This document shows, piece after piece, positions 1 to 5,675 of a stretch of 6,123 bases of DNA. Position numbers and translations under genes: made by a program. The DNA lies in assembly GCA_945903655.1 (NCBI GenBank), contig CAMDOY010000240.1, forward strand, positions 1-6,123, written 5' to 3'. The DNA is from Rhizobium sp. Q54. Its GTDB lineage: Bacteria > Pseudomonadota > Alphaproteobacteria > Rhizobiales > Beijerinckiaceae. How positions within the stretch are numbered: position 1 is the stretch's first letter; each line of letters begins with the position of its first letter. A model generated the notes under the pieces. The model had not been told where the DNA came from. It saw nothing but the letters and a program-made list of their open reading frames with translations, and did no database searches.

Positions 1-583
1 GGGTGGAGATCTGGCCGAGGCCGAAGAGCACGCCGATCTTCACCCAGTTCACGATGCCGAAGAGCACGGACATGGTGCCCGCGAAGACCGCTGGCGCGAG
101 CTTTTGAGGCATCAGATAGACCTGCATGGGCGGGCCGCCCGCATTGGCGATGAAGCTGGTGAAGCCCGCCACCGTGCTCCACAGGCTCGCCTTGAGCAGC
201 GCAGGTTGGGTTGGCGTGTCGTCCTGGCCCTTGCGCGGCCGGCTCATGAGTACGAAGCTCGAGGCGATGATCCCCACCATGAGCTGCACGGCGCTGGGCG
301 AGACGCTGGTGGCCAGCACCCCTCCGATGGCGATGCCGACCATGGTTCCGGGCAGGCAATAGAAAAAGTTGGTCTTGTGCAGGTTGCGGCGATAGGCCCA
401 GACGCTGACGAAATCCTGCGCGATGAGGATGGGCAGCTGGATGGCCACCGCCTGCACCGGCGAGATCACCAGGCACAGCAGCGGCAGGGCCAGCCCGCCC
501 ATGCCCGAAAAGCCCCCCTTGGCCATGCCCTGCAACATGACGGCGGGAATGGCGGCGAGGTAAAAGTGCCAGTCGGTAATCAT
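1..583 (-). CDS. TauE/SafE-family sulfite/anion exporter permease, partial (C-terminus beyond left edge)
   Basis: This is an integral inner-membrane transporter of the TauE/SafE (formerly DUF81) family. Members are linked to export or uptake of small sulfur-containing anions such as sulfite or sulfoacetate, but the substrate cannot be assigned here. The minus strand is open from an ATG at 581-583 to the left edge, giving 194 residues; full-length members usually have about 250. The family signatures are visible: a glycine-rich KGGFSGMGG segment at residues 22-30 in the first membrane helix, and the second-repeat counterpart NAGGPPMQVYLMPQKL at 147-162. Hydrophobic stretches near residues 8-20, 28-60, 75-92, 100-113, 134-148 and 168-190 fit a multi-pass protein. 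A short polar loop (about 115-130) separates the two halves. A possible AGGA ribosome site lies 12 bases upstream, which is a long spacing. The gene diverges from prpE. Family assignment is firm; specificity is unknown. Confidence 0.88.
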   Translation of the reverse strand, partial: MITDWHFYLAAIPAVMLQGMAKGGFSGMGGLALPLLCLVISPVQAVAIQLPILIAQDFVSVWAYRRNLHKTNFFYCLPGTMVGIAIGGVLATSVSPSAVQLMVGIIASSFVLMSRPRKGQDDTPTQPALLKASLWSTVAGFTSFIANAGGPPMQVYLMPQKLAPAVFAGTMSVLFGIVNWVKIGVLFGLGQIST

Positions 584-609
584 ACGTTCGTCTGATCCTG
601 CGTCTTTCC

Positions 610-623
610 CGGGCTTTCGCCCG
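610..623 (-). other. Hairpin with GAAA tetraloop upstream of the TauE/SafE gene
   Basis: Read on the minus strand, CGGGC-GAAA-GCCCG forms a 5-bp stem closed by a GNRA-type tetraloop, 26 bases upstream of the permease start codon. No T-run follows on either strand, so it does not look like an intrinsic terminator. It would lie in the permease mRNA leader if transcription starts further upstream. The 584-713 gap between this gene and prpE shows no promoter I would call with confidence; the TTGACG at 663-668 has no partner -10 at the right distance. Confidence 0.4.
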
Positions 624-713
624 AGCAAGCTTCGTCTAAGAGCTAAGGCCGATGATATTGCCTTGACGCGCCCGACCCCTCACAAAAGGCCGCAGGAAAC
701 GTCGGAGGCGTCG

Positions 714-2615
714 ATGACCAGCCGTTATCGCGAAGTATATGCTGAATGGCAAAAGAATCCCGAAAACTTCTGGGCGCAGGCCGCCCGCGAGATCGACTGG
801 ATCACGCCGCCCACCCGGATTTTCGACGAAAAGGCCGGGGTCTATGGCCATTGGTTTCCGGACGCGGAATGCAACACCTGCTGGAATGCGGTGGATCGCC
901 ATGTGGCGGGCGGGCGCGGGGCGCAGGACGCGGTCATCTATGACAGCCCCATGGCGGGCGCCAAGCGCCGCGTCACCTATGGGCAATTGCTCGACGAGGT
1001 CAGCACGCTCGCCGCCGTGCTCAGGGATATGGGCGTCAGCAAGGGCGACCGGGTCATCGTCTACATGCCCATGATCCCCGAGGCGCTTTTCGCCATGCTG
1101 GCCTGCGCGCGCATCGGCGCCATTCATTCGGTGGTCTTCGGCGGTTTCGCCGCCAAGGAGCTGGCGACGCGCATCGACGACGCCGCCCCCAAGGCGGTGC
1201 TCACCGCGTCCTGCGGCATCGAGCCGGGCCGTCTGGTGCCCTACAAGCCCCTGCTCGACGAGGCCATTCGCCTCGCCAGCGTCAAGCCCGACGCCGTTCT
1301 GCTGTTGCAGCGCGAGCAGGCGGAAGCTTCCATGATCGCTGGCCGCGATCACGATTGGGCCGCCTGCGTGGAGGCCGCCCGCGCGGCGGGCAAGCGCGCC
1401 GATTGCGTGACGCTGAAGGCCACCGATCCGCTCTATGTGCTCTACACCTCCGGCACCACGGGCATTCCCAAGGGCGTGGTGCGCGACAATGGCGGCCACA
1501 TGGTCGCGCTCAAATGGACCATGAAGAATCTCTACGGTATCGATCCCGGCGAGGTCTTCTGGGCGGCCTCGGATGTGGGCTGGGTCGTGGGCCACAGCTA
1601 CATCGTCTATGCGCCCCTGCTGCATGGGGCGACGACCGTGATCTATGAAGGCAAGCCCGTGGGCACGCCGGACGCGGGCGCCTTCTGGCGCATGATCGAG
1701 GAATATGACATCGCCGCGCTCTTCACCGCGCCGACCGCCTTCCGCGCCATCAAGAAGGAAGACCCGAATGCGGAGCATCTCAAACGCTATCAGTTGAAGA
1801 GCCTGCGCACCCTGTTCCTCGCGGGCGAGCGCGCCGATCCCGACACCGTGCAATGGGCCGAGCGCATTCTCGGCGTGCCGGTGATCGATCACTGGTGGCA
1901 GACGGAGACCGGCTGGTGCATCGTCGGCGATCCCGTGGGCCTCGGCATGTTGCCGATCAAGCATGGTTCGCCCACCGTGCCCATGCCCGGCTATGACGTG
2001 CGCATCGTCGATGAGGCCGCCCAGCCCGTGGCCGATGGCAAGATGGGCTCCATCGTCATCAATCTGCCCCTGCCGCCTGGCGCCCTGCCGACGCTGTGGA
2101 AAAACGACGCGCGCATGTTCGAGAGCTATCTCGCCGAATTCCCCGGCTACTACAAAACCGCCGATGCGGGCTACCGGGATGCGGACGGCTATCTCTACAT
2201 CATGGGCCGCACGGACGACATCATCAACGTGGCGGGCCATCGCCTGTCCACCGGCGGCATGGAGGAGGTGCTGGCCTCCCATCAGGATGTCGCGGAATGC
2301 GCGGTCATCGGCATCAAGGATGCGCTGAAGGGCGAGCAGCCCTGCGGATTTGTGGTGCTGAAATCGGGCGTCACGCGCGAGCCCGCGCTGATCGAGAAGG
2401 AGCTGGTGGCGCTGGTGCGCGACAAGATCGGCCCCGTGGCCGCCTTCAAGATCGCGGTGACCGTGGCGCGCCTGCCCAAGACCCGCTCGGGCAAGATCCT
2501 GCGCGGCACCATGAAGAAGATCGCCGACGGCGACGAATGGACCGCGCCCGCGACGATCGATGATCCGGCGATTCTGGATGAGATTCAGGCGTCATTGAAG
2601 GCGAAGGGGGTTTAG
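714..2615 (+). CDS. prpE: Propionyl-CoA synthetase (propionate--CoA ligase)
   Basis: This cytoplasmic AMP-forming ligase converts propionate, ATP and CoA to propionyl-CoA through a propionyl-adenylate, feeding the methylcitrate or methylmalonyl-CoA routes. It has 633 residues, the normal PrpE length. An N-terminal ACS-type segment (about 5-63) precedes the AMP-binding core, with the phosphate-loop motif YTSGTTGIPKG at 244-254 and the adenine/acyl-site motif WWQTETGW at 394-401. The hinge region GRTDDIINVAGHR is at 498-510. The C-terminal PKTRSGK at 588-594 carries catalytic Lys594, the residue acetylated in related enzymes. Ala370 before GE, in place of the Val of acetyl-CoA synthetases, fits the larger propionate pocket. 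Segments such as SDVGWVVGHSYIVYAPLL (286-303) match enterobacterial PrpE closely. The start is the ATG at 714, five bases after GGAGG (704-708), rather than the upstream in-frame TTG at 663. The gene is monocistronic and ends at a strong terminator. No other propionate gene is adjacent. Confidence 0.95.
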   Translation: MTSRYREVYAEWQKNPENFWAQAAREIDWITPPTRIFDEKAGVYGHWFPDAECNTCWNAVDRHVAGGRGAQDAVIYDSPMAGAKRRVTYGQLLDEVSTLAAVLRDMGVSKGDRVIVYMPMIPEALFAMLACARIGAIHSVVFGGFAAKELATRIDDAAPKAVLTASCGIEPGRLVPYKPLLDEAIRLASVKPDAVLLLQREQAEASMIAGRDHDWAACVEAARAAGKRADCVTLKATDPLYVLYTSGTTGIPKGVVRDNGGHMVALKWTMKNLYGIDPGEVFWAASDVGWVVGHSYIVYAPLLHGATTVIYEGKPVGTPDAGAFWRMIEEYDIAALFTAPTAFRAIKKEDPNAEHLKRYQLKSLRTLFLAGERADPDTVQWAERILGVPVIDHWWQTETGWCIVGDPVGLGMLPIKHGSPTVPMPGYDVRIVDEAAQPVADGKMGSIVINLPLPPGALPTLWKNDARMFESYLAEFPGYYKTADAGYRDADGYLYIMGRTDDIINVAGHRLSTGGMEEVLASHQDVAECAVIGIKDALKGEQPCGFVVLKSGVTREPALIEKELVALVRDKIGPVAAFKIAVTVARLPKTRSGKILRGTMKKIADGDEWTAPATIDDPAILDEIQASLKAKGV

Positions 2616-2622
2616 GGGTCGC

Positions 2623-2661
2623 AAAAAAATGGGCCCGCCGACACCACGGCGAGCCCTTTTT
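2623..2661. terminator. Bidirectional intrinsic terminator between prpE and trcR
   Basis: A 10-base stem (2631-2640 with 2647-2656, one C/A mismatch) encloses the 6-base loop ACACCA. It is flanked by seven A's on the left (2623-2629) and five T's on the right (2657-2661). On the plus strand it ends prpE, whose stop codon is 15 bases before the stem. On the minus strand the A-run becomes a U-run, so the same structure can end trcR transcripts arriving from the right. Confidence 0.9.
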
Positions 2662-2690
2662 CTTGTCTCGTTCAGAACGTCTGGCTAAGC

Positions 2691-2723
2691 GCGGCGTGGC
2701 TCGTGTGAGTCCGCAGACGCCGC
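2691..2723. repeat. Perfect 7-bp inverted repeat just 3' of trcR
   Basis: GCGGCGT (2691-2697) and ACGCCGC (2717-2723) form a perfect inverted repeat around 19 bases, starting 8 bases beyond the trcR stop codon. In the trcR mRNA it would make a 3'-UTR stem-loop ahead of the terminator. It lacks a U-run and may be chance in such GC-rich DNA. Confidence 0.35.
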
Positions 2724-2731
2724 CGTCAGCC

Positions 2732-3451
2732 TCATTCCTTGACCTTGAGGTCCTTGAGCTTGGAGAAGACCGAGTCCACGTCGAAATCGTCGTGCTCGTC
2801 GCGGGCGGGGGCCGAGGGCTGGGCCTTGCCGAACACGTCTTCCTGGCTGAAGGTCATCTCGGGACGGGGCCCGGTGGTGATCTCGGCCGAGAGCAGCATG
2901 GCGCCCTGATCGAGGGCCTGCTGCGGACGCTCCTTGTTGCCGCGCGCCACCTCCATGTCGAGGTCCATCTGCGAGCACATGCCCAGCGTCACGGGATCCA
3001 TGGGGGTCAGGTTGGCCGCGTTCCAGTGGGTGCGGTCGCGGATCGACTGCAGGGTGGTCTTGGTGGTGCCCGCCAGACGCATGATCTGCGCGTCCTTCAA
3101 CTCGGGATGGTTGCGTAGCAGCCACAGGATCGCGTTGGGGCGATGCTCCCGGCGGGACTTGGGCGTGTAGCGCTTGCCGCGCGCCTTCATCTCGGGAATG
3201 TGCACCTTGGAGACGGCGAGGCGCAGTTGATAGCTGGCGCTGGCCTCGCCGCGCGCGATCTCTTCGCGGGTGAGCTGGTTGGAGGTGATGGGGTCATGAC
3301 CCTTGATCCCCGCCGCGACTTCGCCATCGGCGATTCCCTTCACTTCAAGCGGATGAAGTTTGCAGAAATCAGCGATCTGATCGAAGGTCAGCGAGGTGTT
3401 CTCGACAAGCCAAACGGCCGTCGCCTTGGGCATCAGCGGGGCTTCGCTCAT
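2732..3451 (-). CDS. trcR: DUF1013-family cell cycle transcriptional regulator TrcR
   Basis: This is a 239-residue member of the alphaproteobacterial DUF1013 family, which public annotation calls the cell cycle transcriptional regulator TrcR. It is expected to be a cytoplasmic DNA-binding protein. Two segments resemble helix-turn-helix units: residues 21-43 (starting LTFDQIADFC) and 118-140 (containing AQIMRLAGTTKTTLQSIRDR). Between them is a basic stretch with GKRYTPKSRREHRP at 92-105. The C-terminus (about 200-239) is acidic and low in complexity, with DEHDDFDVDSVFSKLKDL, and is probably a flexible tail. The ATG at 3449-3451 was chosen because AAGGAG lies seven bases before it. The TTG at 3457 would sit only one base from that site. 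The quinone oxidoreductase gene lies 178 bases upstream in the same orientation with no clear terminator between, so read-through is possible. A promoter candidate with structured leader lies in that gap. Family assignment is firm; the regulatory role is known only from relatives. Confidence 0.9.
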   Translation of the reverse strand: MSEAPLMPKATAVWLVENTSLTFDQIADFCKLHPLEVKGIADGEVAAGIKGHDPITSNQLTREEIARGEASASYQLRLAVSKVHIPEMKARGKRYTPKSRREHRPNAILWLLRNHPELKDAQIMRLAGTTKTTLQSIRDRTHWNAANLTPMDPVTLGMCSQMDLDMEVARGNKERPQQALDQGAMLLSAEITTGPRPEMTFSQEDVFGKAQPSAPARDEHDDFDVDSVFSKLKDLKVKE

Positions 3452-3502
3452 CAGCAATCTCCTTTGCGCGCCGGTCGCGCTGCGTCTGTCGGGTCAGGCG
3501 CG

Positions 3503-3542
3503 AGCCCCGCCGGGCTTTCGCCTGGCTGAGGCTACAGCCTCA
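3503..3542 (-). promoter_or_regulatory. Clustered, partly competing hairpins in the trcR leader
   Basis: Three short inverted repeats sit 52-91 bases upstream of the trcR start. One is TGAGGC-N4-GCCTCA (3527-3542). The second is a GAAA-tetraloop hairpin on the minus strand (3510-3525, six pairs with one mismatch). The third is AGCCC-N4-GGGCT (3503-3516). The second and third share bases 3510-3516, so they cannot form together. If transcription starts at the promoter proposed at 3571-3599, all would be in the mRNA leader. A regulatory switch is an inference only; no known riboswitch class was recognised. Confidence 0.35.
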
Positions 3543-3570
3543 AACTCGACATCCATGATGGGAAGATCAA

Positions 3571-3599
3571 GATATACGCGCCCGGGCCGGGGAAAGCAA
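3571..3599 (-). promoter_or_regulatory. Candidate sigma-70 promoter for trcR
   Basis: On the minus strand TTGCTT (3594-3599) and TATATC (3571-3576) are separated by exactly 17 bases. The -10 matches four of six consensus positions and the -35 three of six. The start point would be near 3564, giving a leader of roughly 110 bases. A GANTC site (3601-3605, the CcrM methylation target of alphaproteobacteria) lies one base upstream of the -35 element. Confidence 0.5.
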
Positions 3600-3629
3600 C
3601 GATTCCGTGACGAAGGCCGCAAATCCCCT

Positions 3630-4619
3630 TCACAGGGTCAAAACCACCTTGCCGATGTGCTGGGAGGTCTCCAGCCGCGCATGGGCCTTGGCGGCGTCGG
3701 CCAAGGCGAAGGTCGAGTCCATGACCGGGCGGATCTGGCCGGCTTCGATCAGGGGCCAGACCTTTGCGCGCAGGGCGGTCGCGATGGCGGCTTTCTCCGC
3801 CACGGTGCGCGGGCGCAGGGTCGAGCCCATATGGCGGATGCGCCGCTGGCTCATGTAGCGCAGGTCCGCCTTGGACCCCTGCATCATGGCGATCTGGGTG
3901 ACGCGCGCGTCCATGGCGGCGCATTGGTGGTTGCGCTCCACATAGGGCCCGCCGACCATGTCGAGGATCACGTCAGCCCCATGGCCGCCGGTGATTTCCT
4001 TCACAGCGGGCACGAAGTCGGTGGTCTTGTAGTTGATCGCCGCATCCGCGCCCAGCTTGCGGCAGGCGTCGCATTTCTCGTCCGAACCGGCTGTCACGAT
4101 GACCTTCGCCCCGAAGGCCTTGGCCAGCATGATGGCGGTGGTGCCGATGCCTGAGCTGCCGCCGTGGATCAGCAGCCATTCCCCCGCCTTCAGCCCGGCC
4201 ATTTCAAAGACATTGACCCAGACCGTGAAGAAGGTTTCCGGCAGGGCGGCGGCCTCCACCATGGAAAGCCCCTTGGGGACGGGCAGGGCGTGGCTCTCGT
4301 GGACGGCGCAATAGTCCGCATAGCCGCCCCCATGGGCGAGCGCGCAGACCTTGTCGCCGAGCTTCCAGGCGGTGACGCCCGCGCCCAGAGCCACGACCTC
4401 GCCCGCGATTTCAAGGCCCGGCAGATCCGAGGCGCCGGGCGGCGGGGGATAGCGGCCCTCGCGCTGGGAGATGTCGGGCCGGTTGACGCCAGCGGCGGCC
4501 ACCTTGACGAGGATTTCCCCCGGGCCGGGCTGGGGCAGGGGGCGCTGCTCGGCTGCCAGAACTTCGGGCCCGCCGGGGCGGGAAATGGCGATGGCGGTCA
4601 TGGTGGCGGGCAGAGTCAT
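3630..4619 (-). CDS. NAD(P)H:quinone oxidoreductase, PIG3 (TP53I3-like) zinc-independent MDR family
   Basis: This cytosolic medium-chain dehydrogenase/reductase is predicted to reduce quinones or related enones with NADPH. It has 329 residues, the usual family length. The N-terminal catalytic domain carries the PIG3-type signature AAGVNRPDISQREGRYPPP (residues 42-60), followed by LPGLEIAGEVV (66-76). The zinc-binding cysteines of alcohol dehydrogenases are absent, so this is not a zinc enzyme. The Rossmann nucleotide-binding motif is HGGSSGIGTTA at 152-162, and the typical C-terminal helper segment ends in HIGKVVLTL. The chosen ATG (4617-4619) follows a GAGGGG site by nine bases. A second in-frame ATG at residue 7 begins the more conserved MTAIAI segment and could be the true start. 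The gene diverges from the DUF1192 gene and lies upstream of trcR in the same direction. A physiological substrate cannot be named. Confidence 0.92.
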   Translation of the reverse strand: MTLPATMTAIAISRPGGPEVLAAEQRPLPQPGPGEILVKVAAAGVNRPDISQREGRYPPPPGASDLPGLEIAGEVVALGAGVTAWKLGDKVCALAHGGGYADYCAVHESHALPVPKGLSMVEAAALPETFFTVWVNVFEMAGLKAGEWLLIHGGSSGIGTTAIMLAKAFGAKVIVTAGSDEKCDACRKLGADAAINYKTTDFVPAVKEITGGHGADVILDMVGGPYVERNHQCAAMDARVTQIAMMQGSKADLRYMSQRRIRHMGSTLRPRTVAEKAAIATALRAKVWPLIEAGQIRPVMDSTFALADAAKAHARLETSQHIGKVVLTL

Positions 4620-4660
4620 GGCGGGGATCCCCTCAGCTTTTCGTTCTCTTCGAAGTACCC

Positions 4661-4683
4661 CCGTTGCGCGCCCGGGGCAACGG
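4661..4683. promoter_or_regulatory. Perfect 23-bp inverted repeat, candidate operator between divergent genes
   Basis: CCGTTGC (4661-4667) and GCAACGG (4677-4683) are perfect inverted copies with a 9-base centre (4668-4676). The element lies four bases upstream of the proposed -35 of the DUF1192 promoter and 42 bases upstream of the quinone oxidoreductase start. Its size and symmetry fit a binding site for a dimeric regulator able to act on both genes. No specific regulator can be named. Confidence 0.45.
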
Positions 4684-4687
4684 TCTC

Positions 4688-4715
4688 TTGCGCCCGTGCG
4701 GCGGGGCGCCATAAT
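4688..4715 (+). promoter_or_regulatory. Candidate sigma-70 promoter for the DUF1192 gene (possibly also rcdA)
   Basis: TTGCGC (4688-4693) and CATAAT (4710-4715) are separated by 16 bases. The -10 matches five of six consensus positions. Transcription would start near 4722, giving a leader of only about 20 bases that carries the GGGAG ribosome site at 4729-4733. Confidence 0.5.
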
Positions 4716-4740
4716 TGAAGCCTGTAGCGGGAGATCCACC

Positions 4741-4950
4741 ATGGCCTTGTTCGACGAAGCCGATCCCTTCGGAAGGGCGCCCAAGGCCCCGCCGGTCCAT
4801 GAGATCGGGCAGCCGCTCGACACGCTTTCCGCCCACGAACTGGCGGAGCGGATCGAGATGCTGCAGGCCGAGATTGCGCGGCTTGAGGCCATGCGCGTCT
4901 CCAAGGAGGCCTCCAAACGCGCCGCCGACGCTTTCTTCAAACAGGGCTGA
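4741..4950 (+). CDS. DUF1192-family small coiled-coil protein
   Basis: This 69-residue protein belongs to DUF1192, a family of small alphaproteobacterial proteins with no established function. The N-terminal third (1-18) is polar and proline-containing, with FDEADPFGRAPK. A conserved-looking HEIGQPLDTLSAHELAERI segment (20-38) leads into a charged heptad-like helix (about 30-66) rich in Leu, Glu, Arg and Lys, predicted to form a coiled coil. There is no signal peptide, membrane helix or cysteine. The ATG at 4741 follows GGGAG by seven bases. The gene precedes rcdA in the same orientation with a 108-base gap, so the two may share a transcript. Its position suggests, but does not show, a role linked to cell-cycle proteolysis or a structural scaffold. 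The family call is confident; function is unknown. Confidence 0.88.
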   Translation: MALFDEADPFGRAPKAPPVHEIGQPLDTLSAHELAERIEMLQAEIARLEAMRVSKEASKRAADAFFKQG

Positions 4951-4960
4951 GGCGGCGGCG

Positions 4961-4981
4961 TTAACCTTAATAACAGGTTAC
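4961..4981 (+). promoter_or_regulatory. AT-rich CtrA-box-like site upstream of rcdA
   Basis: TTAA (4967-4970), seven bases, then TTAC (4978-4981) matches the CtrA recognition pattern TTAA-N7-TTAA at seven of eight positions. A further TTAA lies at 4961-4964. The same stretch holds a perfect inverted repeat, TAACCT (4962-4967) and AGGTTA (4975-4980), around seven bases. It is a clear AT-rich island in GC-rich DNA, 78 bases before the rcdA start. No well-spaced -10 element was found after it. Binding by CtrA is an inference from the motif and from the function of the next gene. Confidence 0.45.
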
Positions 4982-5058
4982 CCGCACAGGACCCGGCCTT
5001 TGGCTCTATGGTGGACCAAATTCCGCAGATCCCTGCGAGTTGTGGCCAGTGAGTTCCC

Positions 5059-5598
5059 ATGTCCACCAGAGCATCAGGCGTTGTCGAGCCCTTTGGCGCG
5101 GTTCCCTTCGGGCAGAAGCTCGCGGGATCGGACGCCTTCAAGAGCCTTTTCAAGGAAGGCATGTATCTGGTGGAGCTTTCCGCCGCCTATCTCGATGGGC
5201 CCGGGCGGCTGGAGGCCAAGGCCCTGCCGCGCGCGGTGGCTCTGGCCTATGCCTCCGAAAGCATGCGCCTGACCACGCGCCTTATGCAGATGGCCTCCTG
5301 GCTCCTGATGCAGCGGGCGGTGAACGAGGGGGAAATGACCCCCGTTCAGGCCCAGCAGGAAAAAAACAAGGTGAAGCTCAGCCGCCAGGACCTGTCCTGC
5401 GATTTCGAGACCTTCTCGACCCTGCCGGAGGTGCTGCAGGACCTCTGCGAGCAATCGCTGCGCCTGCAATCGCGCATCATCCACCTGGACGCTCTGCTCT
5501 ATCCCGGCGCCCTTGGCGCCTCTCGCCTCGCCCGCCCCGTCGCCATTGAATCGCAGCTGGCGATGTTGCGCGAGGCTTTTGACGCGCGTGGGGGGTGA
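5059..5598 (+). CDS. rcdA: RcdA (DUF1465), adaptor for regulated degradation of CtrA
   Basis: RcdA is a cytoplasmic helical adaptor. In Caulobacter it binds ClpXP primed by CpdR and, with PopA and cyclic di-GMP, promotes proteolysis of the cell-cycle master regulator CtrA. The 179-residue product carries the family's conserved core: FKSLFKEGMYLVELSAAYLD (27-46), PRAVALAYASESMRLTTRLM (57-76), then QMASWLLMQRAVNEGEMT (77-94). A third helical part spans about 118-150 (FETFSTLPEVLQDLCEQSLR and after). This fits the known three-helix-bundle fold. The last 25 or so residues are more variable, like the flexible tail of the Caulobacter protein. The start is the ATG at 5059, with only a weak GTGAG site five bases before it; the next in-frame ATG (5161) would remove conserved residues. 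The gene follows DUF1192, may be CtrA-controlled, and ends 35 bases before a terminator stem. Family assignment is firm; the degradation role is inferred from Caulobacter. Confidence 0.92.
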   Translation: MSTRASGVVEPFGAVPFGQKLAGSDAFKSLFKEGMYLVELSAAYLDGPGRLEAKALPRAVALAYASESMRLTTRLMQMASWLLMQRAVNEGEMTPVQAQQEKNKVKLSRQDLSCDFETFSTLPEVLQDLCEQSLRLQSRIIHLDALLYPGALGASRLARPVAIESQLAMLREAFDARGG

Positions 5599-5632
5599 GG
5601 ATCCCTAGGGAGCCGCCAGACACAGAACGCAA

Positions 5633-5657
5633 AAAACCCCGGCAATGCCGGGGTTTT
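5633..5657. terminator. Bidirectional intrinsic terminator between rcdA and rpmE
   Basis: The perfect stem AAAACCCCGGC (5633-5643) with GCCGGGGTTTT (5647-5657) encloses a 3-base loop. A-rich bases from 5631 on the left and T's on the right give a U-run on either strand. It closes the convergent rcdA (plus) and rpmE (minus) transcripts; the rpmE stop codon is 18 bases away on its side. Confidence 0.93.
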
Positions 5658-5675
5658 CCATTAAGGCGCAGTGGC

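Noticed and set aside
104..595. 163-codon plus-strand frame over the TauE/SafE gene
   Set aside because: The minus strand encodes clear membrane-transporter motifs here; the plus-strand product is a low-complexity antisense shadow.
663..668. TTGACG as a -35 element for prpE
   Set aside because: No plausible -10 lies 16-18 bases downstream, and the ribosome site follows too closely.
663..713. TTG start that would add 17 residues to PrpE
   Set aside because: The ATG at 714 has GGAGG five bases upstream, and the extra residues (TRPTPHKRPQETSEAS) do not resemble PrpE N-termini.
636..2282. 548-codon open frame on the minus strand opposite prpE
   Set aside because: Its product is rich in His, Gly, Ala and Arg with no recognisable family, as expected for the antisense of a GC-rich gene. 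It overlaps the unmistakable prpE.
2685..3125. Other open frames on both strands within trcR
   Set aside because: Low-complexity Arg/Gly/His-rich products overlapping the recognised DUF1013 gene.
3452..3457. TTG start adding two residues to TrcR
   Set aside because: It would sit one base from the AAGGAG site; the ATG at 3451 has ideal spacing.
4623..4632. Palindrome GGGGATCCCC near the quinone oxidoreductase start, and TCCCTAGGGA at 5602-5611
   Set aside because: Short 10-base palindromes without spacing or repetition; the first overlaps the ribosome site but no regulatory reading is supported.
4620..5162. N-terminal extension of the quinone oxidoreductase frame to 510 residues, suggesting a fusion
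   Set aside because: The extension runs antisense through the DUF1192 gene and into rcdA and has no family features; the enzyme is complete at 329 residues.
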